Shown here piece after piece: positions 7,769-13,349 of a stretch of DNA of 13,708 bases (its first letter is position 1; each line of letters opens with the position of its first letter). The notes beneath the pieces were generated by a model, which saw only the letters and a list, made by a program, of their open reading frames with translations, did no database searches and was not told where the DNA came from. The translations under genes and the position numbers were made by a program. The stretch comes from Spirochaeta sp. (GTDB taxonomy: Bacteria; Spirochaetota; Spirochaetia; Spirochaetales_E; Spirochaetaceae_B): contig JAUUYD010000014.1 in the NCBI GenBank assembly GCA_030590585.1, forward strand, positions 1-13,708. The letters run 5' to 3'.

Positions 7769-7962
7769 CCTCTCCTCTCCCTGCGGGACGAACGAAGTCT
7801 TTCAAGATTCAATACCCGGCGCTTGAGGGCCTTTAAACCCTCCCGGATGGCCAGGTCTCTATCCACTCTCTCTTCATTCTCTTCTAATTTACGTCCTACC
7901 ACCAGTGCTGTGATGAGCAACGGTAAGAGAATGAAAACCAAAATACCCAAAAAATTAATCAT
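7765..7962 (-). CDS. pspB: PspB-like small membrane protein
   Basis: A 65-residue protein with one N-terminal membrane helix (INFLGILVFILLPLLITALVVG) and a charged helical tail (EENEERVDRDLAIREGLKALKRRVLNLERL) with heptad-like leucines. Length, layout and position between pspA and pspC match PspB, the partner of PspC in activating the phage shock response. Sequence similarity to E. coli PspB is slight by eye, so the symbol rests mainly on architecture and operon context. Its start lies within the last codons of pspA (8-base overlap) and its stop overlaps the pspC start, so the three proteins are probably translationally coupled. Confidence 0.75.
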   Translation of the reverse strand: MINFLGILVFILLPLLITALVVGRKLEENEERVDRDLAIREGLKALKRRVLNLERLRSSRRERRG

Positions 7963-8665
7963 TGCTCTTATCGGCGGAGTTTTTCCCAGTCGCTGCCTTG
8001 TTTGCTGTTTTGTTCATACTCTTCTTGAGCTCGGTCAGTTCATCCTCGATGATATTATCGGATTCCAGTTTGCTGAATTCCCTTTCGAGGTCATTTTCCA
8101 CTGCCATTCCCGTAAGATCAGCATCAGCTTCCATCCGTTCAATACGGTTCTCCATGTCCCCGAACCGCATTATTGCCTGGGCCCCGGTGGCATTTGACAC
8201 CATGCTCCGGGCACGTTTTTTTTCAACGGCATGTATACTGCGCTGGACAAGCATCTTATGCTTGAACGTTACCTCTTCCAGTTTCTGTTCAAGCTGAGTG
8301 ATATTGCCCTTGCACTCGCTTATAAGCCGCTCATAATGCTCCAGATCCTTTTCGGCAAAATCAATTTGTTTAACACATTGTTTTTTCTCAAGCAGTGCCT
8401 CTTTTGCCAGATCGTCCCTTTTACGCTCTACAGCCAGTACCGCCCGTTCATCCCAGCGCTCCACTTTAGCGGCGAGGGTTTCCCTGTCCCGGGTCATCTC
8501 GGCCCGGGTTGCCATTTTGGCGGCACAGGAGGACTTAAGATCTATCAGAGTGTCTTCCATCTCCTGAATCATCAGACGGATCATTTTCTCAGGATCCTCG
8601 GCTTTGTCCAGCATTGCATTGATGTTGGAATTGACAATGTCACCTAATCGACTGAATATACCCAT
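7955..8665 (-). CDS. pspA: PspA/IM30 phage shock protein
   Basis: A 236-residue, almost wholly alpha-helical protein. It opens with the amphipathic membrane-binding helix MGIFSRLGDIVNSNINAMLDKAEDPEKMIRLMIQEME, which is diagnostic of the PspA/IM30 family, and continues as a long coiled coil to about residue 150. The ATGAQAIMRFGDMENRIERMEADAD segment near 155-180 corresponds to the conserved second hairpin. The tail after about 215 is Lys/Asn/Ser-rich and probably disordered. PspA binds stressed inner membranes as oligomers (an ESCRT-III relative) and, in enterobacteria, inhibits PspF. It is the first gene of an overlapping operon behind a sigma-54 promoter, with AGGAGAT about 6 bases before its ATG. 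The divergent pspF gene completes the standard regulatory circuit. Confidence 0.96.
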   Translation of the reverse strand: MGIFSRLGDIVNSNINAMLDKAEDPEKMIRLMIQEMEDTLIDLKSSCAAKMATRAEMTRDRETLAAKVERWDERAVLAVERKRDDLAKEALLEKKQCVKQIDFAEKDLEHYERLISECKGNITQLEQKLEEVTFKHKMLVQRSIHAVEKKRARSMVSNATGAQAIMRFGDMENRIERMEADADLTGMAVENDLEREFSKLESDNIIEDELTELKKSMNKTANKAATGKNSADKSND

Positions 8666-8693
8666 TTTTTATCTCCTATTACTCCCTGATGTT

Positions 8694-8710
8694 TGCAATG
8701 GCCATGCCAA
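8694..8710 (-). promoter_or_regulatory. Sigma-54 (RpoN) promoter of the psp operon
   Basis: Minus strand reads TTGGCATG-GCCA-TTGCA, matching the sigma-54 consensus TTGGCACG-N4-TTGCA at every position except one. The -24 GG (8708-8707) and -12 GC (8696-8695) have the required spacing. The predicted transcript start is near 8683, leaving an 18-base leader that contains AGGAGAT before pspA. The neighbouring sigma-54 activator gene pspF supports it. Confidence 0.92.
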
Positions 8711-8760
8711 GTATTTTATGACCGATTATAGGGGTTTGAGGACAGTTTTTCCCATATAAA

Positions 8761-8797
8761 TGGTAAAATATACCAAATATGATGGTAAAAAATACTA
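8761..8797. promoter_or_regulatory. Two tandem operator-like repeats, candidate PspF upstream activating sites
   Basis: TGGTAAAATATACCA (8761-8775) and TGGTAAAAAATACTA (8783-8797) agree at 13 of 15 positions and repeat with a 22-bp period, about two helical turns. Each is an imperfect inverted repeat (TGGTA...TACCA type). Their centres fall near -85 and -107 from the predicted pspA transcript start, the distance range used by PspF sites in enterobacteria. The second covers the first two ATG codons available for pspF and a possible -35 region, which suggests negative autoregulation. The assignment to PspF is inference. Confidence 0.55.
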
Positions 8798-8811
8798 AAC
8801 ACCAATATAAT
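8783..8811 (+). promoter_or_regulatory. Possible sigma-70 promoter of pspF
   Basis: A consensus -10 box TATAAT lies at 8806-8811. A poor -35 (TGGTAA, 8783-8788, 3 of 6 matches) sits 17 bp upstream, inside the second repeat. Transcription would begin near 8818, at the ATG whose protein length fits E. coli PspF, implying a leaderless or nearly leaderless message. The region is AT-rich, so a chance match is possible. Confidence 0.35.
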
Positions 8812-8817
8812 CTCAGT

Positions 8818-9810
8818 ATGGATTTCAATCCCGGTTCACAAGAGGCATTTGGGGAATCGGAAGTATTCCTGGATTTCCAGCACCTGCTCAGACAGGCGGC
8901 CCGTGTAGATCGTCCGGTTTTACTTATAGGTGAGAGGGGCTCGGGAAAAGAACTGGCTGCCAGCCGCCTGCATTATTTATCAACCCGGTGGAATTCTCCA
9001 TTTATAGCCCTGAATTGCGCGGCCCTCTCACCGGGGCTTATCGAATCCGAACTATTCGGCCATGAAAGAGGTTCCTTTACCGGGGCTGCCGGTCAGAGAA
9101 AGGGTCGGTTCGAGGAAGCTGACGGCGGAACCCTGTTCCTTGATGAAATCGGGCTGATCCCCATTGAGGTGCAGGAGAAAATACTCAGGGCCGTTGAATA
9201 CGGCAGCTTTCAGAGAGTTGGAAGTTCACGGACTGTTGAAGTGAATGTCAGAATCATTGGTGCTACCAATCAGGATCTTCCATCTCTCTGCGAGGATGGG
9301 CTGTTCAAGAGGGATCTTCTCGACCGTCTATCCTTTGAAGTTTTATTCATCCCTCCGTTAAGGGAGCGCGGGGATGATATCCTGAAGCTTGCTGATTACT
9401 TTGCTGTGAAAATGTCCCGGGAACTTGGACGGGATGCCTCCTCAACATTCTCCCGGGAGGTTTGCACGCTTATATCCGGTCATTCATGGCCCGGCAATAT
9501 CAGAGAGCTGAAGAATGCTGTGGAACGGGCCGTATACCGTGAAGAGGGCTCGGTTATTTACGATTTGATTCTGGATCCTTTTTTGAATCCCTATATGAAT
9601 CCCACGCTTGAAAACTCCCAAACCCGGACTCGAGTTCCTGAATGGCCGATAGATCTCAAGGAGGAAGTCAGTGAACTGGAGGAACTGCGGCTTAGTCAGG
9701 CCATGAGCGAAGCTGATGGACATCAGGGAAATGCCGCTGAACTTCTCGGTCTCAGTTACAACCAGTTTCGAGGGCTTTACAGAAAGAATCTACAGGAAGA
9801 GCAATCATAA
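8818..9810 (+). CDS. pspF: PspF, sigma-54-dependent activator of the psp operon
   Basis: A 330-residue AAA+ activator with no receiver or sensory domain, like E. coli PspF (325 residues). From ATG 8818: Walker A GERGSGKE at 38-45, RLHYLSTRW and FIALNCAAL as in PspF, the sigma-54-contact loop GSFTGA at 85-90 (Ser replaces Ala of GAFTGA), Walker B GGTLFLDE ending at 110, [10 protein letters not shown] and the PPLRER arginine-finger region, [12 protein letters not shown], and a C-terminal Fis-type helix-turn-helix [20 protein letters not shown]. It should bind upstream of pspA and drive open-complex formation at the sigma-54 promoter, restrained by PspA. An ATG at 8779 would add 13 residues (MMVKNTKHQYNLS) unlike PspF and would overlap the operator repeats; I prefer 8818. 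Neither start has a Shine-Dalgarno sequence. Confidence 0.94.
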   Translation: MDFNPGSQEAFGESEVFLDFQHLLRQAARVDRPVLLIGERGSGKELAASRLHYLSTRWNSPFIALNCAALSPGLIESELFGHERGSFTGAAGQRKGRFEEADGGTLFLDEIGLIPIEVQEKILRAVEYGSFQRVGSSRTVEVNVRIIGATNQDLPSLCEDGLFKRDLLDRLSFEVLFIPPLRERGDDILKLADYFAVKMSRELGRDASSTFSREVCTLISGHSWPGNIRELKNAVERAVYREEGSVIYDLILDPFLNPYMNPTLENSQTRTRVPEWPIDLKEEVSELEELRLSQAMSEADGHQGNAAELLGLSYNQFRGLYRKNLQEEQS

Positions 9811-9891
9811 TATCATTCAACCCTTTAGAATCTGAACAGAGTAATTCAAAGAACTAGCATCAACACTCCATCCAATCTTCACAAACCGGTC

Positions 9892-10740
9892 ATGAGATTC
9901 GCCTATCATCAGATTGTGTCATTGATTCATTCAGGTAAATTTGAAAAGCTCGCAGTCGCCCTTCTGATCCTTATTTTCATTCCCGGCCTGATTGCCGCAG
10001 CAGGATTTACAGAAAATATTCCGGAAAGCGGAACAATTGAGGGCCGTCTGGTTGTTTCAATCGATACCATCACCGGGGCCTCAACCTATCCCGACCTGGA
10101 AGAAGCTTCTACCCGGTCATTCAGTACGGATAGATTACCCAAAGTTCTTATCATTCATGCGGATCCGGTTAATGACAATCTTACCGCTGCAATCAGAGAC
10201 AGTATGGCGAATAACCTCGCATCTCTTGGTTGGGAAGTTGAGATAAGAAGCTTATACGAAGATTCATTCAATCCGGTTGCGAGTGCCGAAGAAATCTCTT
10301 TTCAGAAACTTTCCAGTGCCGGTACCGATCCTCTGGTAGCTCAATATCAGAGCCTGATTAAAAAGGCGGATGCCCTTGTTCTGGTCTATCCTCTCTGGTG
10401 GAAGCAGCCTCCGGCCATACTCAAAGGCTGGCAGGACCGGGTATTTTCATACGGATTCGCCTATGAGTTTGTCAACAATTCCCCGGACAGTGTGATAAGC
10501 CTTCTGGCCGGTAAAAAAATTCTCATTATCAATGTCGCAGCAAGTTCGAAAGAGGTTTATGAGGATCAGGGCTACCTGCACTACCTGGATCTGGCCGATG
10601 CGTCTCTTTACGTCGCCAGTGGTATGGAACTTACCGGCCGGCACATCATTTATTCCTCAACCGGATTGAATATGAAAGAGAAGAAAGAATGTCTGGATGA
10701 TCTTACGGATCTGGTTTCTCTTATCGAACCTTCATATTAA
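9892..10740 (+). CDS. Membrane-anchored flavodoxin-fold NAD(P)H:quinone reductase-like protein with flavinylation motif
   Basis: A 282-residue protein. Residues 84-282 are a flavodoxin_2-type domain as in MdaB/KefF/NQO: KVLIIHADPVNDNLTAAIRDSM, LYEDSFNPVASAEE, then VYPLWWKQPPAILKGWQDRVFSYGFAYEF at 165-193 with the conserved PLWW and KGW-DRV. These enzymes are normally cytoplasmic and hold FMN or FAD noncovalently. Here a hydrophobic segment (about 20-38, preceded by Lys16 and Lys19) precedes the domain, so it should be anchored or exported with the domain outside the cytoplasm. Between them, D58-T-I-T-G-A-S64 matches the D-x-x-[ST]-G-A-[ST] motif at which ApbE attaches FMN covalently, as found at the end of FMN_bind domains; the rest of such a domain (about 80 residues) is missing. 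Start ATG 9892 has no good Shine-Dalgarno sequence. It lies 81 bases after pspF. Confidence 0.82.
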   Translation: MRFAYHQIVSLIHSGKFEKLAVALLILIFIPGLIAAAGFTENIPESGTIEGRLVVSIDTITGASTYPDLEEASTRSFSTDRLPKVLIIHADPVNDNLTAAIRDSMANNLASLGWEVEIRSLYEDSFNPVASAEEISFQKLSSAGTDPLVAQYQSLIKKADALVLVYPLWWKQPPAILKGWQDRVFSYGFAYEFVNNSPDSVISLLAGKKILIINVAASSKEVYEDQGYLHYLDLADASLYVASGMELTGRHIIYSSTGLNMKEKKECLDDLTDLVSLIEPSY

Positions 10741-10743
10741 TGA

Positions 10744-11223
10744 TTAATGGTGGTGACCATGCTCTCCATGAACATGCCCATGCTCCAACTCTTCCTCGGT
10801 GGCTTCCCGTACTTCTTTTACTGTAACATCGAAGGTGAGTATTTTATCCGCAAAGGGATGATTACCGTCAATAATCACCGAATCATCTTCAACTGAAATC
10901 ACGGTGTAAAATCGAACCTCACCGTCGAGGTCAGCATGAAATACCAGCCCGGGTGAGACTTCTTCAGTTTCTTCAAAATCATCAAGGGAGACTTCTCTGA
11001 GCAGCTCTTCATCCCTTATCCCGAAGCCTTCTTCCGGGACCACTGTCACTTCCATCTGATGGCCGTTTTCCTTACCGCTCAATGCCTTTTCCAAACCTGG
11101 AGCGAGTGTTCCCGAACCGTGTATGTAACTTAGAAGTTCCCCATCCGCGCTTTCGAGCAGTTTTCCTTCGGAATCCTTGATTGAATAGTCGATGGTGACA
11201 ACTGAATCTTTGATTATGGTCAT
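10744..11223 (-). CDS. slyD: SlyD-like FKBP-type peptidyl-prolyl isomerase
   Basis: A 159-residue protein. It starts as FKBP/SlyD proteins do (VVTIDYSIKDSEGKLLESA), has the active-site strand-helix YIHGSGTLAPGLEKALSGKENGHQMEVTVVPEEGFG, an insert-in-flap chaperone domain at about 68-120 (acidic, with FHADLDGEVRFYTVISVEDDSVIIDGNHPFADKTL-like text that carries the conserved DGNHPLAG-type turn), and a return strand LTFDVTVKEVREATEEEL. The C-terminal HGHVHGEHGHHH is the metal-binding tail typical of SlyD, which binds nickel and serves hydrogenase maturation in E. coli. It folds proteins in the cytoplasm. AAGGA lies about 8 bases before the ATG. The stop codon is only 3 bases from that of the convergent flavoprotein gene. 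The shorter IF loop wording above is approximate; the family call is firm. Confidence 0.95.
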   Translation of the reverse strand: MTIIKDSVVTIDYSIKDSEGKLLESADGELLSYIHGSGTLAPGLEKALSGKENGHQMEVTVVPEEGFGIRDEELLREVSLDDFEETEEVSPGLVFHADLDGEVRFYTVISVEDDSVIIDGNHPFADKILTFDVTVKEVREATEEELEHGHVHGEHGHHH

Positions 11224-11263
11224 TAATATATCCTTAATTGCTGCAATTGCGGCTAACTCGTTT

Positions 11264-11299
11264 GAATCTTAAAAGAGATTCAGATTAAAATCCAATCTG
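11264..11299. repeat. Two abutting inverted repeats built from AATCT/AGATT
   Basis: GAATCT (11264-11269) pairs with AGATTC (11276-11281) over a 6-base spacer, and CAGATT (11281-11286) pairs with AATCTG (11294-11299) over a 7-base spacer. The pentamer thus occurs four times in 36 bases in the order forward, reverse, reverse, forward. It ends one base before the HAD phosphatase start and occupies the place of its Shine-Dalgarno sequence. It could be an operator or a structured leader shared with divergent slyD; function unknown. Confidence 0.4.
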
Positions 11300-11300
11300 T

Positions 11301-12146
11301 ATGCATACACCGATACCTCCGGGACTGCTGGCAACAGATCTTGACGGTACTCTTGCCGTTGCCGGGATAATCAGCACTGCCGACTGCGAAGCCGCCGCCG
11401 TTCTGAAAGCTGAGGGGATTCCCATTCTTGTAATCACCGGCCGTAATCCTGAATCCCTGAAAAAAGTGAAGGGACTCTGGGATGTGGCTGATGAAGTTCT
11501 TTTCTCCTCAGGAGCCGGTATCCTGGCAGCCGAGGATGCCCGGCCCCTGGGGAGGGTAAGACTCACTGCAGGCGAAGTGACGGATATCACCGCCATCCTC
11601 GACACTGCCGGTGAGGATTTCTATCTGCTGAATCCCATACCGGAAAACCACCGGTACTCCTGGGTTCGACATCGCCGGGCAGAAAAGAATCCTGACTTTG
11701 ACAGACGTATGGATATCTACAGCGATTGGGGCCGAAGATATGACGGGGTTCCCGCAGCCGTATCCCAGATTCTGGTTATTATTCCACCGGGATCGCCCAT
11801 CCCCAATGAGCTCTTGGAGGCCCTCTCTCCCTGGTCGGTCTTTTATAGCTCTTCTCCCATCGATCATCAATCCATCTGGCTGGAAATCTTTCCCTCAGGT
11901 GTAAACAAGGGCAATGCTCTGGCCGCCTGGTGCAAAGATAAAGGCATTCCCAGGGATAGAGTTCTGGCTGTCGGCAATGATTTTAACGACGAATCCATGC
12001 TCAGCTGGGCGGGGATGGGCCGGGTTGTAGAGGGTGCGCCAAAGGCCCTTATGGACCGATACCCCCTGTTTCCCCCCGCGGGTTCAGGTGGTTTTGAAGC
12101 TGCTGTAAAAGAAACTCTGGAGGTTCTTTTAAATTACCTCAGCTGA
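11301..12146 (+). CDS. HAD-superfamily phosphatase, Cof (HAD-IIB) type
   Basis: A 281-residue cytoplasmic hydrolase. Motif I is LLATDLDGTL with nucleophile Asp13 and acid/base Asp15; motif II is the Thr in ILVITGRNPESL; motif III Lys lies in SGVNKGNALAAWC; motif IV is GNDFNDESM at 225-233 with the Mg2+-binding aspartates. The C2-type cap lies between, at about 85-190. The family dephosphorylates sugar phosphates, phosphoglycolate-like or flavin-precursor phosphates, and the substrate cannot be told from sequence. ATG 11301 leaves only 12 residues before the catalytic Asp, so no shorter start is possible. No Shine-Dalgarno sequence is visible; a set of AATCT repeats occupies that place. The 3' end overlaps the convergent rlpA gene by 13 bases, leaving no room for a terminator between them. 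Confidence 0.92.
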   Translation: MHTPIPPGLLATDLDGTLAVAGIISTADCEAAAVLKAEGIPILVITGRNPESLKKVKGLWDVADEVLFSSGAGILAAEDARPLGRVRLTAGEVTDITAILDTAGEDFYLLNPIPENHRYSWVRHRRAEKNPDFDRRMDIYSDWGRRYDGVPAAVSQILVIIPPGSPIPNELLEALSPWSVFYSSSPIDHQSIWLEIFPSGVNKGNALAAWCKDKGIPRDRVLAVGNDFNDESMLSWAGMGRVVEGAPKALMDRYPLFPPAGSGGFEAAVKETLEVLLNYLS

Positions 12147-12739
12147 TGGATGAACAAATCCCCGTAACCCAGGGATTCCAGTAGATTAGTCAGTGCAAAA
12201 ACGTCTTCTTCACTTACACCGGGAATTAATATCCGGGTTATTCCGTCGCTGCCGAGTTCCGCCTTCGGTTTCAGCCCCGCATCAGCAAGCCTGATTCTGT
12301 GTGAGAGGGCATTTTCCAGATCTCCCCAGGCACCGATCTGAACGTTGAACCTCACTTCCGGTATTGTGCCTTCCACCGCGACGATACGTACTCTGGCGGT
12401 TCCATCACGCACCATATCAATATCTTTGGCCGCGGCATATGTGAGGTCGATAATCCTGTCATCAACGAAGGGTCCACGGTCGTTCACCCGTACCTGGACA
12501 CTGAGCTTGTTATCAAGGTTGATTACATCCAGAATGGTTCCGAAGGGCAGCGTCTTATGAGCCGCGGTATAAGCGTTGGTATCGTAGGTTTCGCCGTTGG
12601 CTGTTGTTCTGCCATGAAAAATTCCGCCGTACCAGGACGCGGTGCCTGATTGTTCCCAGGCAAAGAGCTTGATCGACGGGCTGATGATTGTCAGGATGAA
12701 GAACATAGCGGCCGACAGCGGCCGGAGGATTGAGCTCAT
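12134..12739 (-). CDS. rlpA: RlpA-like septal lytic transglycosylase with SPOR domain
   Basis: A 201-residue exported protein. Residues 1-27 form a signal peptide (MSSILRPLSAAMFFILTIISPSIKLFA) without a lipobox Cys, so unlike classical RlpA it should not be a lipoprotein. Residues 31-120 are the double-psi beta-barrel: SGTASWYGGIFHGRTTANGETYD, AAHKTLPFGT, VRVNDRGPFVDDRIIDLTYAAAKDID. Glu50 and Asp86 correspond to the catalytic pair of Pseudomonas RlpA by position and motif, and His60 is kept, so cleavage of glycan strands is expected. Residues 131-201 form a SPOR domain (FNVQIGAWGDLENALSHRIRLADAG), which binds denuded septal peptidoglycan. It probably acts in daughter-cell separation. The start codon overlaps that of the opposite-strand gene at 12738; no good Shine-Dalgarno sequence precedes it. 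Confidence 0.93.
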   Translation of the reverse strand: MSSILRPLSAAMFFILTIISPSIKLFAWEQSGTASWYGGIFHGRTTANGETYDTNAYTAAHKTLPFGTILDVINLDNKLSVQVRVNDRGPFVDDRIIDLTYAAAKDIDMVRDGTARVRIVAVEGTIPEVRFNVQIGAWGDLENALSHRIRLADAGLKPKAELGSDGITRILIPGVSEEDVFALTNLLESLGYGDLFIHQLR

Positions 12740-13346
12740 GCTAAGTGTATCGGCTGTTGGAGGTTCCTTCTTCAGTTATTGGGATTTGAAAATTGACCTC
12801 TGCCGAGGTTGGGTTTTACACTTTCCCGATACCGGAATCCGGCCCCTCTCCCCGCAGTACCGGGGGGCCTTCGAGGCCTATGAACTTCCTCCGAAGCGAA
12901 TAAGGGTAAGCTCGCGTATTGATAAAAAAGGCGCCTCCGCCAGATTCAGGGCGCCCTCACTCCAGGGCCGCCGCTCTTTCGGCATCTCCCTCACCATCCC
13001 GGCTGAGACATGGCAGCCTGCCGGTTCCCGTCGGGGATGGCACTTCTTCCATCATGGGGATTTCCAGCTTGGAATATGGACCTCCCTCCCCGCTACATGG
13101 CTGGCTCAGGACTCCGCCGGGAACCCCCTCCCGCCTCCCTGGCAGGAGCTATGGAGTTTCGGAATCGATCATACCTGGATCTGCCGAATCTCGCGAGCCG
13201 CCGATCACGTTGAGGGCGGCCCGGAAGAAAGTTTCAATGCGTTCATTACAGGCTGTACAGGAACAGCCCCCCGCCGGCCATCACGCTTCGGCAGCAGGGT
13301 TCAATTCACGAAAGATCTGCTGTATGAAGATCATCCATCCTGGTAG
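12738..13346 (+). CDS. Hypothetical protein, unrecognised
   Basis: A 202-residue protein that I cannot place in a family. The start ATG 12738 is supported by GGAGG at 12724-12728, nine bases upstream; an in-frame ATG at 12642 lies inside rlpA and has no such support. The protein is rich in Trp, Phe, Pro and Arg, with strand-like stretches (FFSYWDLKIDLCRGWVLHF, RIRVSS, RSFGISLTIPAETW, FQLGIWTSL, WSFGIDHTWICRIS) that suggest a mostly beta fold. No signal peptide or membrane helix is clear. It is GC-richer than its neighbours, and two other frames on the same strand are also open there, so the coding frame rests on the Shine-Dalgarno sequence and the natural composition of this frame. Its stop is 3 bases from that of convergent mtnA. 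Confidence 0.65.
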   Translation: MLSVSAVGGSFFSYWDLKIDLCRGWVLHFPDTGIRPLSPQYRGAFEAYELPPKRIRVSSRIDKKGASARFRAPSLQGRRSFGISLTIPAETWQPAGSRRGWHFFHHGDFQLGIWTSLPATWLAQDSAGNPLPPPWQELWSFGIDHTWICRISRAADHVEGGPEESFNAFITGCTGTAPRRPSRFGSRVQFTKDLLYEDHPSW

Positions 13347-13349
13347 TCC

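Noticed and set aside
8231..8647. 138-residue frame antisense to pspA
   Set aside because: Shadow of the PspA coiled coil; Leu/Phe-rich text is the usual complement of Lys/Glu-rich coding.
8736..8760. TTGAGG and TATAAA as an alternative pspF promoter
   Set aside because: Spacing of only 13 bp; kept as less likely than the TATAAT at 8806-8811.
12642..12737. Upstream extension of the orphan gene to ATG 12642
   Set aside because: The extra 32 residues are antisense to rlpA's signal peptide and have no ribosome binding site; GGAGG points to ATG 12738.
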